Assembly: GCA_000349905.1 (NCBI GenBank)
Contig: KB722754.1
Location: 371,082-435,081, forward strand
Source of the DNA: Volvariella volvacea V23
Lineage: Eukaryota; Basidiomycota; Agaricomycetes; Agaricales; Pluteaceae
Direction of reading: 5' to 3'
DNA length: 64,000 nt
Part shown: piece after piece, positions 10,714-20,839 of the stretch
Position numbering within the stretch: the stretch's first letter is position 1
Layout: each line of letters starts with the position of its first letter
Made by a program: the position numbers and the translations under genes
The notes under the pieces: generated by a model
Seen by the model: the letters and a program-made list of their open reading frames with translations, nothing else
Told to the model about the DNA's origin: nothing
The model's database searches: none

Positions 10714-13364
10714 ATGGACGTTGATATGAAAAACAAGGAAGATCACGAAGAAAAAGGAATTATGGTTCCTGTCAGTGGCAGTCGGGACAGAGACCGCGAT
10801 AGGGACCGCGATAGAGATAGGGACCGTGACTACGACAGAGACAAAGACAGAGACAGAGATCGTGACCGCGACCGCGACAGGAGGGATCGCGACAAGGATC
10901 GCGACCGAGACAGGTCAACTAGAGACTCTGGTCAGGAGTTTTTTTCACAGTTCCGTAATTTTCCCAATTGAACCGTTCATGCAGGCCGTTCAAGAAGACC
11001 AGGTGGAGATCACTGGGAGCCCGACAGCAGGCGTGCCGGTAGTGATGTAGGTTTTTTCTCTGGTACTCTCAGAAATGTCTTAAATGTTTCGGGTTTTCGC
11101 AGCGACGCAAGCGCTCGCGAACGAGATCACGTTCTCGTTCCCGTCGTCGTTCTGCTTCACCTCGCCGGAGCAGCCGCCGGTCTCGTTCGCGCTCCCGCTC
11201 TAGGTCGCGTTCTCGTTCTCGTTCTCGCAGCCGAGATAGAGACCGTGGGCGCAAGGCGACTGATGCCTTCACTCGTTCACTGGGAGGGCCAATGAACGCC
11301 GAACACGAAGAGGCTGTTGAATTCGCCAAAATTAGTAAACGAGAAAACCGAGTCTATGTCGGTAATCTCAGCTACGACGTCAAATACCGAGATCTTATGG
11401 AATTCATGAGGGGAGGTGGGTTAGAGGGACAATCCCAATTCCGTTGTGCTTTTTCCACATCTACATTTCAAGTCCCTCCGTTTTTAACGCTTGAGCTGCT
11501 ACACACTTGAGTTGGTTTTGTGCTCCGGCCCATTATAGGGGGTAGCCGTCCTATGTTGCGACAGTGGACCTGGGGAGTGACGATACAGAGGCATCTGGGA
11601 TTGCGCCGGTGGGGGCCAGAGTGCTAGTTGTGAGAGGTCGTCGTCCCTTGAACCATGTTGTGTGCTATTGCCTTGGGGTATTGGCGTTAGTGGAACGGGA
11701 GCAGCGGTTTTCCGGGTGATCTGGGAGCGGCTAGCTTTATGGGGGGGACGCATGCGGGGCGCTGTGTTCTTTAGCCTTTTTATTTTGACGAGACGGTCCA
11801 AGTTGTGAGAGGTTATTGATGGAGATTTCTTTTTGGGGTTGGCAGCTGGCGAAGTTCTCTTTGCTGAAGTTCTTATAACACCCACTGGTATCTCGAAGGG
11901 ATGCGGGTAAGTAGAATATTCTTGTGTTGATGAGCATTCCTCTGATAACGCTTTTCAGTATCGTGGAGTTTGCGTCTCCTGAAGATGCTCAGCGCGCAAT
12001 TCGAGAGCTTTCTGAAGTTCCCCTCCTTGGACGACCTGTCTTTATTCGAGAGGTACTTCGCCCACTATATTGATGTCTGACAATTCTGACAATGTTGCAG
12101 GATCGTGAGGATGCTGCTCGTTTCGGTGCCACGCCTGTTCCAGGTAAAATTGGAATGGCCATGGCCGGACAGGGTCTTCACGCAGCCCCACCGCCGCGAC
12201 CACCCTCACATAATTTCTTCGGACAACACCAAAATCCGGGCAATCAGCTCTATGTCGGCAATGTATGCGCTATTGTTCAGTTGATCCCTCACCGCCGCTC
12301 ACCATGATTTTAGTTGCCTTACCAAGCTGGGTGGCAGGATTTGAAGGACCTGTTCCGCACTGCTGGTAACATCATCCGAGCGGACATTAATATTGGTGCA
12401 GATGGCAGACCCAAGGGATCTGGTACTGTCATCTTCGAATCTGCCAAGGATGCACAACAGGCAATCAGTAAGTGTACTTGCTTTTGCATTCAGTCATATA
12501 GTTGATCCCTTATCAGGCATGTACAACGGCTTTGAGTGGTATGGCCGCGTACTTGAAGTTCGTGAGGTGAGTATCAAAACTACTTCTTGTGTTTTCGAGC
12601 TGTCTTAATTTTTTTTTAGGATCGTTACGCTGGCCTATCAGGACCTGGCACATTCCGAGGAGGACTGCGAGGCGCCACCCGGGGTGGCTTTGCAGCAAGA
12701 GGATTAAGAGGAGGGTTCCGCGGAGGGTTCCGCGGAGGATATCAGGCGGGTGGCGTTGGTCGTACTTTTTCGAATCAGGATCTTTACGCAGATTATTCTG
12801 GTCCTGACCAGCAGGGTGCTCCCGGTCTGAGAATGGATGGCTATGGTGGAGGTTACGGTGGCGTAGGCGGTTATGGTGGTGCCTATGCTGAACCTGAACC
12901 AAGTCAACAGATTATGGTCCGCAACGTAAGTAGTTTCGTTCGCTTGCTCACCGGACACAGATGTTGAGAGCGGTTCTAGCTCCCCTGGTCGACGGCAAAC
13001 GAGGATCTTGTCGAGCTCTTCGAAACCACGGGACAAGTTGAATTGGCCGAAATCCTATTTGATGGAACAAGATCGAAGGGATGTGGTGTTGTTCAATTCT
13101 CTCAAGTCGCTGAAGCAGAGACTGCCATTGGTGCGTGATTAGCCGCACTTTGTTCATCATTCATAACTCAAGAGCAATGTAGCCAAATTCCAACAATATA
13201 TGTATGGTGGCCGACCACTCGGTATGTAACCACTCACCGCTCGATCTTTCATTCCTTCTCATCGTCTTTTTATAGACGTTCGCTTCAATGACCGTTGGCA
13301 TACGTTCACGCCCACTGCTGCAAAGGGTGGTCAAGTCGCTCCCATCCAGACAGATATTGCCTAA
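10714..13364 (+). CDS. GBP2: Gbp2/Hrb1-like SR-type RNA-binding protein with three RRMs
   Basis: Nuclear mRNA-binding protein likely to couple splicing or surveillance to export, by analogy with yeast Gbp2/Hrb1. The N-terminus is an extreme RD/SR tract: repeats of Arg-Asp from about 10785 to 10915, then SR dipeptides after two short introns (RSRSRSRRRSASPRRSSRRS). RRM1 begins NRVYVGNLSYDVKYRDLMEF and continues after a 430-nt intron with GEVLFAEVLI...GCGIVEFASPEDAQRAI. RRM2: QLYVGNLPYQAGWQDLKDLF and GSGTVIFESAKDAQQAI. A glycine/arginine-rich linker follows (RGGFRGGFRGGYQ). RRM3: QIMVRNLPWSTANEDLVELF and GCGVVQFSQVAEAETAI. Stop TAA at 13362-13364 after APIQTDIA. Orthology to Gbp2 rather than an hnRNP-M type is inferred from RRM order and the SR/RGG layout. 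Confidence 0.85.
11416..11845 (+). other. Unusually long intron inside RRM1 of the Gbp2-like gene
   Basis: Exon ends GAATTCATGAGGGGAG and the next exon begins CTGGCGAAGTTCTC, which restores the RRM1 frame as EFMRGAGEVLFAEV. The intron begins GTGGGTTAG and ends TTGGCAG. At 430 nt it is about eight times the size of the other introns in this gene, and a 12-nt string (GTTGTGAGAGGT) occurs twice in it. Confidence 0.7.
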
Positions 13365-13750
13365 GTGTATTCATGCTTCTCTGTGCCATATCGTTTCGTT
13401 TTTCTCCCCACTCCCTCACCTCTTCTCAAGGTGTAAGCCCTTGGAGCGGTGCTCACTCATTGGTCTTGGGTCACGCCCATAGGTCATGACCTTGCCTCAT
13501 TCCTCTCCGCAACATCAGTCAAATTTCCATCTTAATCCCATTTCTTAGTGTGTTTCTTGGTCTTTCTCCTCTCCTCCGTGCCTACGCTATGTATGAAAAC
13601 GAACTACTACCTACTAGCTTACCATTTCAAGGGCTAGCGTCGTCTCACTCTCGTCCTACCTTTTGTCGATTCTGAGATACGGAGATTGTTAGATGATGTT
13701 TGGAAATGTGGGCGTGGTCTACGAGAAGATGTAGTTTTGCGATTGATGAT

Positions 13751-13765
13751 GCGATGCGATGCGAT
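13751..13765. repeat. Short GCGAT pentamer repeat
   Basis: Three perfect GCGAT units in tandem, in the 3' flank of the RNA-binding protein gene. It is an ordinary microsatellite. Confidence 0.7.
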
Positions 13766-16250
13766 GTGAGGTTTTTGCGTCGAGGATTTACGAGTGTGAA
13801 GGAAGGTTAGTTCGTGAGGTTTTGAGGATTGAGGAAATTTGCCATGGGATCGGCTGGCTGCATATTCGAGTTCGTGAAGCAAGCCTCGTTGCGTGTTGTA
13901 CCCTCACCTCGCAGTTAGAGTTTGGACGGATGGGTCTGGTGAGGTCGGGAAAGTTTGAATGGGCGATGTGCACGTTGTGTTGGTGTGCGAGTCGAATTGC
14001 GTGCTAAGGATTTATAAAGGTAGGTTAGTGTGCACGTGGGGGACGCAGCTAGGATAGGTAGCAGAGTTGTGAGGGGGTGCTTTGCGTATGGAAGGAAGAT
14101 TGTGCATGTCAGCTTGGGCATATGCAGGGACATGTGGTTGAGCCCCAAGGTAGGAAATGTTCTTTGCTTTCACGTAGTTAGGCTGTATGCCTCGATTACT
14201 TGAATTCAATCCACTTGAAAAGCATATACTGGTTGAGATTATTCTAAGCGTTGAGTTCAAGTTTATTGTCACAACGCGGGTTCACTGTGCGTGACTACAA
14301 GGTCCTGTTTTGTGCCAACAGTTGTTGAGTTGTACCATCGGAATATGACATCGTTATGGACTCTTAAGTTAGTTATTCCACCGCCATGGCCCACTTCGTG
14401 TCCGAAGTATGCCTACACTAATGTACGCGAACGTGACTCGGTTCTGTGCCCCATGATGATGCCATCTACTCTATGTCAGTGTGGGGTAATATACCCCATC
14501 GCGAAGTTTATGAATTCGATGGAAAAGCTATGAATAGGAGCCTGAGCTCAGAATTCGAAGTTCGAGAAAAGTAAAATCTAAAGTGAATTCCCACTGACAC
14601 GTGCGATGCCAATGGCCACCCGAATGTATATACGTACATACTTGTGGACTCCGTGATTCCATACACAAGCCACGATCCGACGGGCCCGGCACTTACAATG
14701 GTGTACTCGAACTCTTGGGGCTTCACGTCGAGTTTCCTTCTCTCATGATCAGGGTTCGCTGTGACCAGAGAGCGACAGTACTAGTAGCACCGGCACCGGG
14801 TTCATAGTTAACCAGAGCACAGGCAGGAAGAGCGTCAGACTCCATTAATATCGTGTCCCCACTGGCAGGGCTTGAGAGCCTGGTAAACACCCACGACCAT
14901 ACAAAGATATCACACAGCGTTTTAATATAAGGACAACTAATCACCTCATACCTCCAATCTGGGATATCTCCCATCATCGATGGACCGTCAACTGCTTGCG
15001 CTCAGTTCGGAAAGGGGACGACAAAGTGAAGGGGCTAGGACAGGGAGGGATTCCACCCACCGTGGCCGGACGTCGACGGGCCAATCCTATCCGGGTCGTA
15101 GCCGGGATTCCATTTCATTTGATGTCAAAAAAGTACATACGGAACCAGTACTAGTACCACTACGGTCGGCGCTGTACACATACCCGTTTTTGTCTCGAGA
15201 AATCATATATGTCCTTGTTGGGTGTGTGAGGCATGTTTCTTAACCCTCGCGGTCAGGAAAGGTATCATTTGCATAAACACCCACTACAGGTGCCACAATG
15301 CCAGTGATTCAGTAATTGATCTAACCGCTCAATGACAGGATCCAGGATCAGGACTAGGACGGGAAGAACACGGCTCGTGGCTTTGCGGTGTGTGCATAGA
15401 TCCTGGGCAACGTGCGAGTGAGGACATCAAGACATGAAACGTCTAACTATATCGGTAACGAGAGCGATGTAGAGTCTCGCAGATAGATGGGACGCATGGC
15501 ACGAAAGGCCTGTCAGTTGCCGTCATGGTGTCGATGGGTGAGTGAACCTGCCACTGGCGAGGGCCAGTGTGATGGTCGTGCAGAGGTGCTGGATTCTCAG
15601 AGTACGCCATGGCACTGATGTGGCGGACCACATGCGCGTCGAGAAGCATTGGATTGCAATTGAACAGCACAAAGGCCATCGGAAAGCGTCATTGGCAATA
15701 CGCTACATTCCATTCCGCGAACTGTGTTGCCAGATCAGTTGACAAGGACGTTTTGGTCCAGATGGCCTTGATCTTGATTGGTGTCGTCTAAAATTGGATG
15801 GTTGTCCCTGTCCCTGCGAGTATAAAGGCGTTATCAATTTTCGAGCACGCCGTCGAAAAATTCTTGCCACGCTGCTCAAGGATCTCTTGTCCAATTGTCA
15901 GGGATGATGACCGGTCGGTTAATAGTGCTATGAGCGATGGGTGTGTTTATGCAGGGTCTGTGAGGAAGACGGAAAGGTTGTAATTGTCATCTGGGAGTAA
16001 ATATACGCGTGGGCGTGATAAGAAGTGCACCTCTGGTATCTCTTTAAACATACTGATCTGGACCAAGGGTCTTATCTATGGCCGGTTCTTGTTTGTGGAT
16101 ACTTTCGCATGGATCTTCACTGTAACATTCACGGCCACCTAACGCACCTATTCACCTGAAGGGCAGATGACCTGAGGTTACGACAGCAGATTGCGTGATG
16201 TTCGCCACAGCTATTCAATGTGAAAGCATATACACACAGGACTAGTCCTG

Positions 16251-16959
16251 AGGGGTGGCTGAGAAGAGTGAATGGAGCTTTTATGGAGCGGAATGCGGAT
16301 TGATGGAGGAGTTGGCCAAATACAGAAGGTCGGCTATCCTCCTAGAAATGGATGAAAAGGAACCCCTGCCGGTGCCGCGGTTATCGAGACCCAATGAAAT
16401 TTCCGTGCTGGGGAACGTGATAGCAACCTAGTACTGGGAAGTAATGAAGGCGGTGTAAACGACGCACATGCTGACATTCAATCACATCTTGCATTTGCTG
16501 CAGCATTGCTATCAGCGAATGAGTGCGTCATGTTGGAGCCGTCCTCAGATCGCGGCGGGAGATAGTAACGGGGACCTACGATTTTGAGGGTTCTTCTGCA
16601 GGGTGTGCCTGTTCGCGGAAAGTATGGCCGTAAAAAGGTGCTTAGGCTGCTCCGTTACGGGAGTATAAATCCGTGCCGGAATCTGCGCCAGATTCCAGTC
16701 ATTATTGCTCGATGCGATCATTTTCCTTATCAAGTTCTTGCCCCAAGGTAGTTGACACCTCCTACGTTTATGGATGCACATCGGATTCTCTGACAGCCTG
16801 CTACGAGACTGGCTGATGTGCAGAGTTTCCAAAAGGGCTGACAACGCAAGAGACTGGTGGCTACTGAGGTCGAATTGGGAGATTGACGCTCGGACAGCCA
16901 GGCTCTGATTGACACTTGCTTCGAGCATGTGATAGCAGATAATATCTGATGACGAGGGG
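16251..16959 (+). promoter_or_regulatory. AGGGG/CCCCT stress-element-like pentamers upstream of TPS2
   Basis: AGGGG occurs at 16251-16255 and 16955-16959 and CCCCT at 16373-16377, within 1.3 kb of the TPS2 start. In yeasts this pentamer is the Msn2/4 stress element and controls trehalose genes. Pentamers arise often by chance, so a role here is only a suggestion. Confidence 0.2.
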
Positions 16960-17424
16960 CGAAAGACCGGGGCAATTCTGCGGACGCTCCGTGGAGCTCA
17001 GGCATCTTCAACGTGGAAGCAGATGCAGCTGAAGACGGCAAGGCTGGGACGGATGCGGCAGGATGGAGCACTTATGGAGAGAGCAAGCCCAAGCAGGAAA
17101 CAGGCGGTAGAACGGGGCGATTATGCGTACAAGGCAAGGCAGACATACGTATACGAGCCTCCCAGAACATGTCGAGTGTCCAACATACAGCCACGGACGA
17201 GAGGCGGGCAATTGGACGCATGTGCACCCAACAACGTTCGTTGCTCGTTTTCGTCAGGAACTGGGTGAAAAAGGACCAAAGAAGAGACGGCGGGGTCAGG
17301 AAACGGAGGAAAAACCTCGGGATCGGATTGACATCGGAATCCAGATTCAGAGATGCGAATTAGTACCTTCCATTTCGAGCAAAGTAGACCAAATTCTGGT
17401 CGATCGTAATCGTGACATCGACTC

Positions 17425-17430
17425 TTATAA
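17425..17430 (+). promoter_or_regulatory. TATA-like box of TPS2
   Basis: TTATAA lies 61 nt before the ATG at 17491, followed by a pyrimidine-rich leader (TTTCTTTTCCTC) typical of strong fungal promoters. Confidence 0.45.
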
Positions 17431-17490
17431 TTCACCTCGATAATTTATTTCTTTTCCTCTACATCCCTCATCTCCTCCTCAACCACACCC

Positions 17491-20400
17491 ATGGACTCCT
17501 TCCACGACCCCTACCCCCGCGAGGGCGACGATGTCTCCCTCGACACCGTCCGCGGCAACATCAGCCGACTCGAGGACGAGCACAGGAAGAACGGGATCCC
17601 TCTGTCCGGTCGCATCCTCCACGTCTGCCACTACATCCCAGTGACCGCCACCCTCAACAACCGTCCCGGCGTTCTGTCGCCTCCCACAACCCCTCCAACC
17701 GCTCCGAGTCCCACAAGTACTCCCGTCGACACCGCGCCGTCAGCCGCCACCTCAAAATCGTCCGTGTGGACCTTGGCCCCGCGATATGGCCATGCTGCCA
17801 TGGTCTCTGGTATTCAGTCGTTGTCTGCGACGCACACACAAGTCATCATTGGCTGGACCGGGGACATCCTGTCACCGACCCCCGGCGAAAAGATCCCTTC
17901 CAATGCCGTATCACAAGAAGACAAGGCAGCCCTTGAAGTCGCCCTTGAAACGTACGAGCCGAAGGAAGGTGATCCTGATGACGAGAAGAAGACGACTTTC
18001 GTACCCGTGTGGTTGGAAGATAAGGTCGCACACGGCCATTATGACGGTTATTCCAAGCAGAGTGGGTTCTTTTTCCATATTTCCTGCCCCTCTCTTCGCG
18101 ACTTCGTCCTATCAACGCCGGAGTTCTTGTGACTGATGGAATGATTAGCACTGTGGCCCCTATTCCATTATCTACTATGGCAGGACGTCGCAACGGAATA
18201 CGGGTCTGCTGACGCTGATTACCGCTACTACGAGTCCGCAAATGCCGCCTTTGCGCGCCGTGTCGCTGAAGTGTACCAGCCCGGTGACTTGGTCTGGGTG
18301 CATGATTACCACCTGTTACTTGCCCCGAGGTGCGATCCCGCCATTTTCACATCTTCCCATCTTCCCAACCTAACAACATACTCGCTAGGATGATCCGTGA
18401 ACTCATCCCTGAAGCTGTCCTCGGCTTGTTCGTGCACACACCATTCCCAAGCAGCGAAGTTTTCCGATGCCTACCTCGTGAGCTTGGCTTATTGTGTTCC
18501 CCTACTTGTTTACTAAAAGGCCCTCAGGCCGCAAGGAGATACTCGATGGCATGCTAGGCGCCAACCTTGTTTGCTTCCAAGTATGTTGCCAAAATAAATC
18601 AAGTGGTCAAGGATCTAACTTTTTGCGTAGACATACTCCTACGCTCGTCATTTCAACTCCACATGTATCCGCGTCTGCGGCTACGAATCCACTTCGCGAG
18701 GAATTGACGTAGAGGGTCACGTCACCGCTGTCAGTCACTGCCCCGTTGGCGTAGATGCTGAACGCGTGAGAAGGGATCTGTACGTTGGTAATACGCCCCG
18801 AAGCGTTCGTACCTGACCGAGACCTTCCAGCCAACGCCCTGGTATCCAACCCAAACTTGAGGCTCTTCAAACCCTCTATGAAGGCAAGAAGATCATTGTC
18901 GGCCGAGACAAGCTCGATGTCGTCAAGGGTGTCATTCAGAAGGTGTGTTAAGAATCAAAACTGGAATACGAATACACGCATTAACCTTGACTCTAGCTGC
19001 GCGCTTTCGAGAAGCTCCTTCAGGATTACCCAGAGTGGATTGGAAATGTCGTCATGATCCAAGTCACATCCCCCGCACTAAGCGATTCGCCTAAATTGGA
19101 GCGGATGGTGTCAGAGTTGGTCTCGCATATCAATGGCGAGTACGGAAGCCTCGATTTTATCCCCGTGCACCACTAGTAAGTGATCGCGCAGACTGTTACC
19201 GATGATCATCTAACCAATGAACGCATTCAGCCATCAAGCGCTCAAGAAGGACGAATTCTATGCGCTGCTCTCCGTCGCTGATTTGGCTGTCATCACACCT
19301 CTTCGTGATGGAATGAACACCACTTCAATGGAGTTTGTCATTGCCCAGGAAAAGACGAACAAGAGCCCCAGCGTTCTGAGTGAATTCATGGGTATCAGCA
19401 AAAACATGGAAGATGCTCTTCTCGTCAACCCCTGGAATCTTGGTGTATGTATTACCTAGATTTGAGATATCTTCTGTTTGATTCACACCGGATTTCAGGA
19501 TGTCGCAGCAGCCATCAACCGGGGTCTCCTGATGTCTGAGCAAGAAAAGGCCACTCGCCACGCCAGACTCTACAAAGTCGTCACGACCCACACTTCACAC
19601 CACTGGGCATCCGTCCTGGTGAAGAAGTTGCTGGGACAAATGAGCGGACAAGGCCAAGCCAGGCAGACGCCTTACATCCCCAGAGAGGTTCTCAACGGAC
19701 GGTACAAGGCTGCAAAGAAGCGCTTGTTCTTCTTTGATTATGACGTTCGTAGATCTCGGACATGTTCTCGTGACCTCATACCTGACCTCGTTTTTCTCAA
19801 TTCACTCCTAAACAGGGTACCCTCTCTCCAATCGTCAAAATCCCCTCAATGGCAATTCCCAGTCAGGCAACACTAGACGCCCTAACGTATCTCAGCCAAG
19901 ATCCTGCCAACCTCGTCTACATCATCTCTGGGCGTGATGGTGCTTTCCTCGATCAGCACCTCGGACATATCAAGAACCTCGGGTTCTCAGCCGAGCATGG
20001 TGGATTCGTGAGGGAACCTGGATCGCCTGAGTGGGTCAACTTTACGGCGAATTTGGATATGGGATGGATGGAAGAGGTAGCAGAGATCTTTAGGTATTAT
20101 ACCGAGAGGACGACGGGAAGCCACGTTGAGACTAAGAAGAGTAGTGTCGTGTGGCATTATAGAGGTGCTGATCCCGAGTGGGGGTAGGTGATTTTTCTCG
20201 AAGACGAGTGCAAGTAGCTGATTGCCATCCATATTAGTGCCTTCCAATGCCGACAGTGCCAGGATCTGCTAGAGAACAACTTGGCTCACAAGCGTCCAAT
20301 TGAAGGTGCGTAGACCACGGGGGTTTTGAGGTGGATAAAGCTAACATCGGATCTATAGTATTGGTTGGCAAGAAGAACCTCGAAGTCCGACCAATCGCAA

Positions 20401-20839
20401 TCAACAAGGGCGAAATCGTCAAGAGGTTGCTCTACCAAAACCCAGATGCCGAGTTCATCTTCTGCGCCGGTGACGACAAGGTAAATGAATGCCCCCCGCA
20501 CCCCATCTTTCACCTCGGTTGGCTAATCCTTCGCTCCTGCAGACCGACGAAGACATGTTCCGTGCCCTCCTCCTCTTCCCACCCGGCGTAACACAGGCAA
20601 CTCTTGCCCCACCCGTCTCCGTCAACCACGTCAAGTCATCAAACGGAAGCCCCGGCCTGCCCTCCGTCCAACTCGCAATCGAGCCACAAGCTGTCTTCAC
20701 CACTGCCGTCGGCCACAGCAGTAAACGGACACTGGCAAGCTGGCATGTGACAACACCACAAGAAATCGTGGACCACATGCTGGACTTGGTACATGACATT
20801 CAAGACGCACCCGTCGCTCCTGCTGAGAGCCACTTGTAA
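17491..20839 (+). CDS. TPS2: Trehalose-6-phosphate phosphatase with N-terminal synthase-like domain (Tps2 type)
   Basis: Removes phosphate from trehalose-6-phosphate in the cytosolic trehalose synthase complex. The start MDSFHDPYPREGDDVSLDTV at 17491 follows a TATA-like box and a pyrimidine leader. A GT20 synthase-like domain spans the first two thirds: WVHDYHLLLAPR, LFVHTPFPSSEVFRCLPRR, GANLVCFQTYSYARHF, GRDKLDVVKGV and LRDGMNTTSMEFV. The HAD phosphatase domain follows: LFFFDYD/GTLSP nucleophile motif (split by an intron), VYIISGRDG, GFSAEHGGF and FCAGDDKTDEDMF. LRDGMNTTSMEFV differs from the LVSYE form of active synthases and matches Tps2-type proteins, whose synthase domain is regarded as inactive. 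About nine introns; roughly 900-950 aa, near yeast Tps2. Stop at 20837-20839 after PAESHL. Confidence 0.95.

Larger units (their letters stand above)
13365..17490. other. Four-kilobase stretch with no recognisable gene
   Basis: Many short frames occur on both strands but none has a known motif, membrane segment pattern or in-frame splice chain that I could build. The left part is the 3' region of the RNA-binding protein gene and the right part the upstream region of the trehalose-phosphatase gene. A non-coding RNA, a fast-evolving small secreted protein or decayed coding sequence cannot be excluded from sequence alone. Confidence 0.45.

Noticed and set aside
10785..10915. Short tandem repeat of GACCGCGATAG-like units
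   Set aside because: It is the coding sequence of the Arg-Asp repeat of the Gbp2-like protein, not an independent repeat element.
11499..11885. Minus-strand frame within the long RRM1 intron
   Set aside because: It spans the intron-exon border of a supported gene on the other strand and has low-complexity composition.
16545..17071. Minus-strand frames of 113-127 codons upstream of TPS2
   Set aside because: No domain, no initiator context, and they overlap each other; they probably arise by chance in a GC-balanced region.
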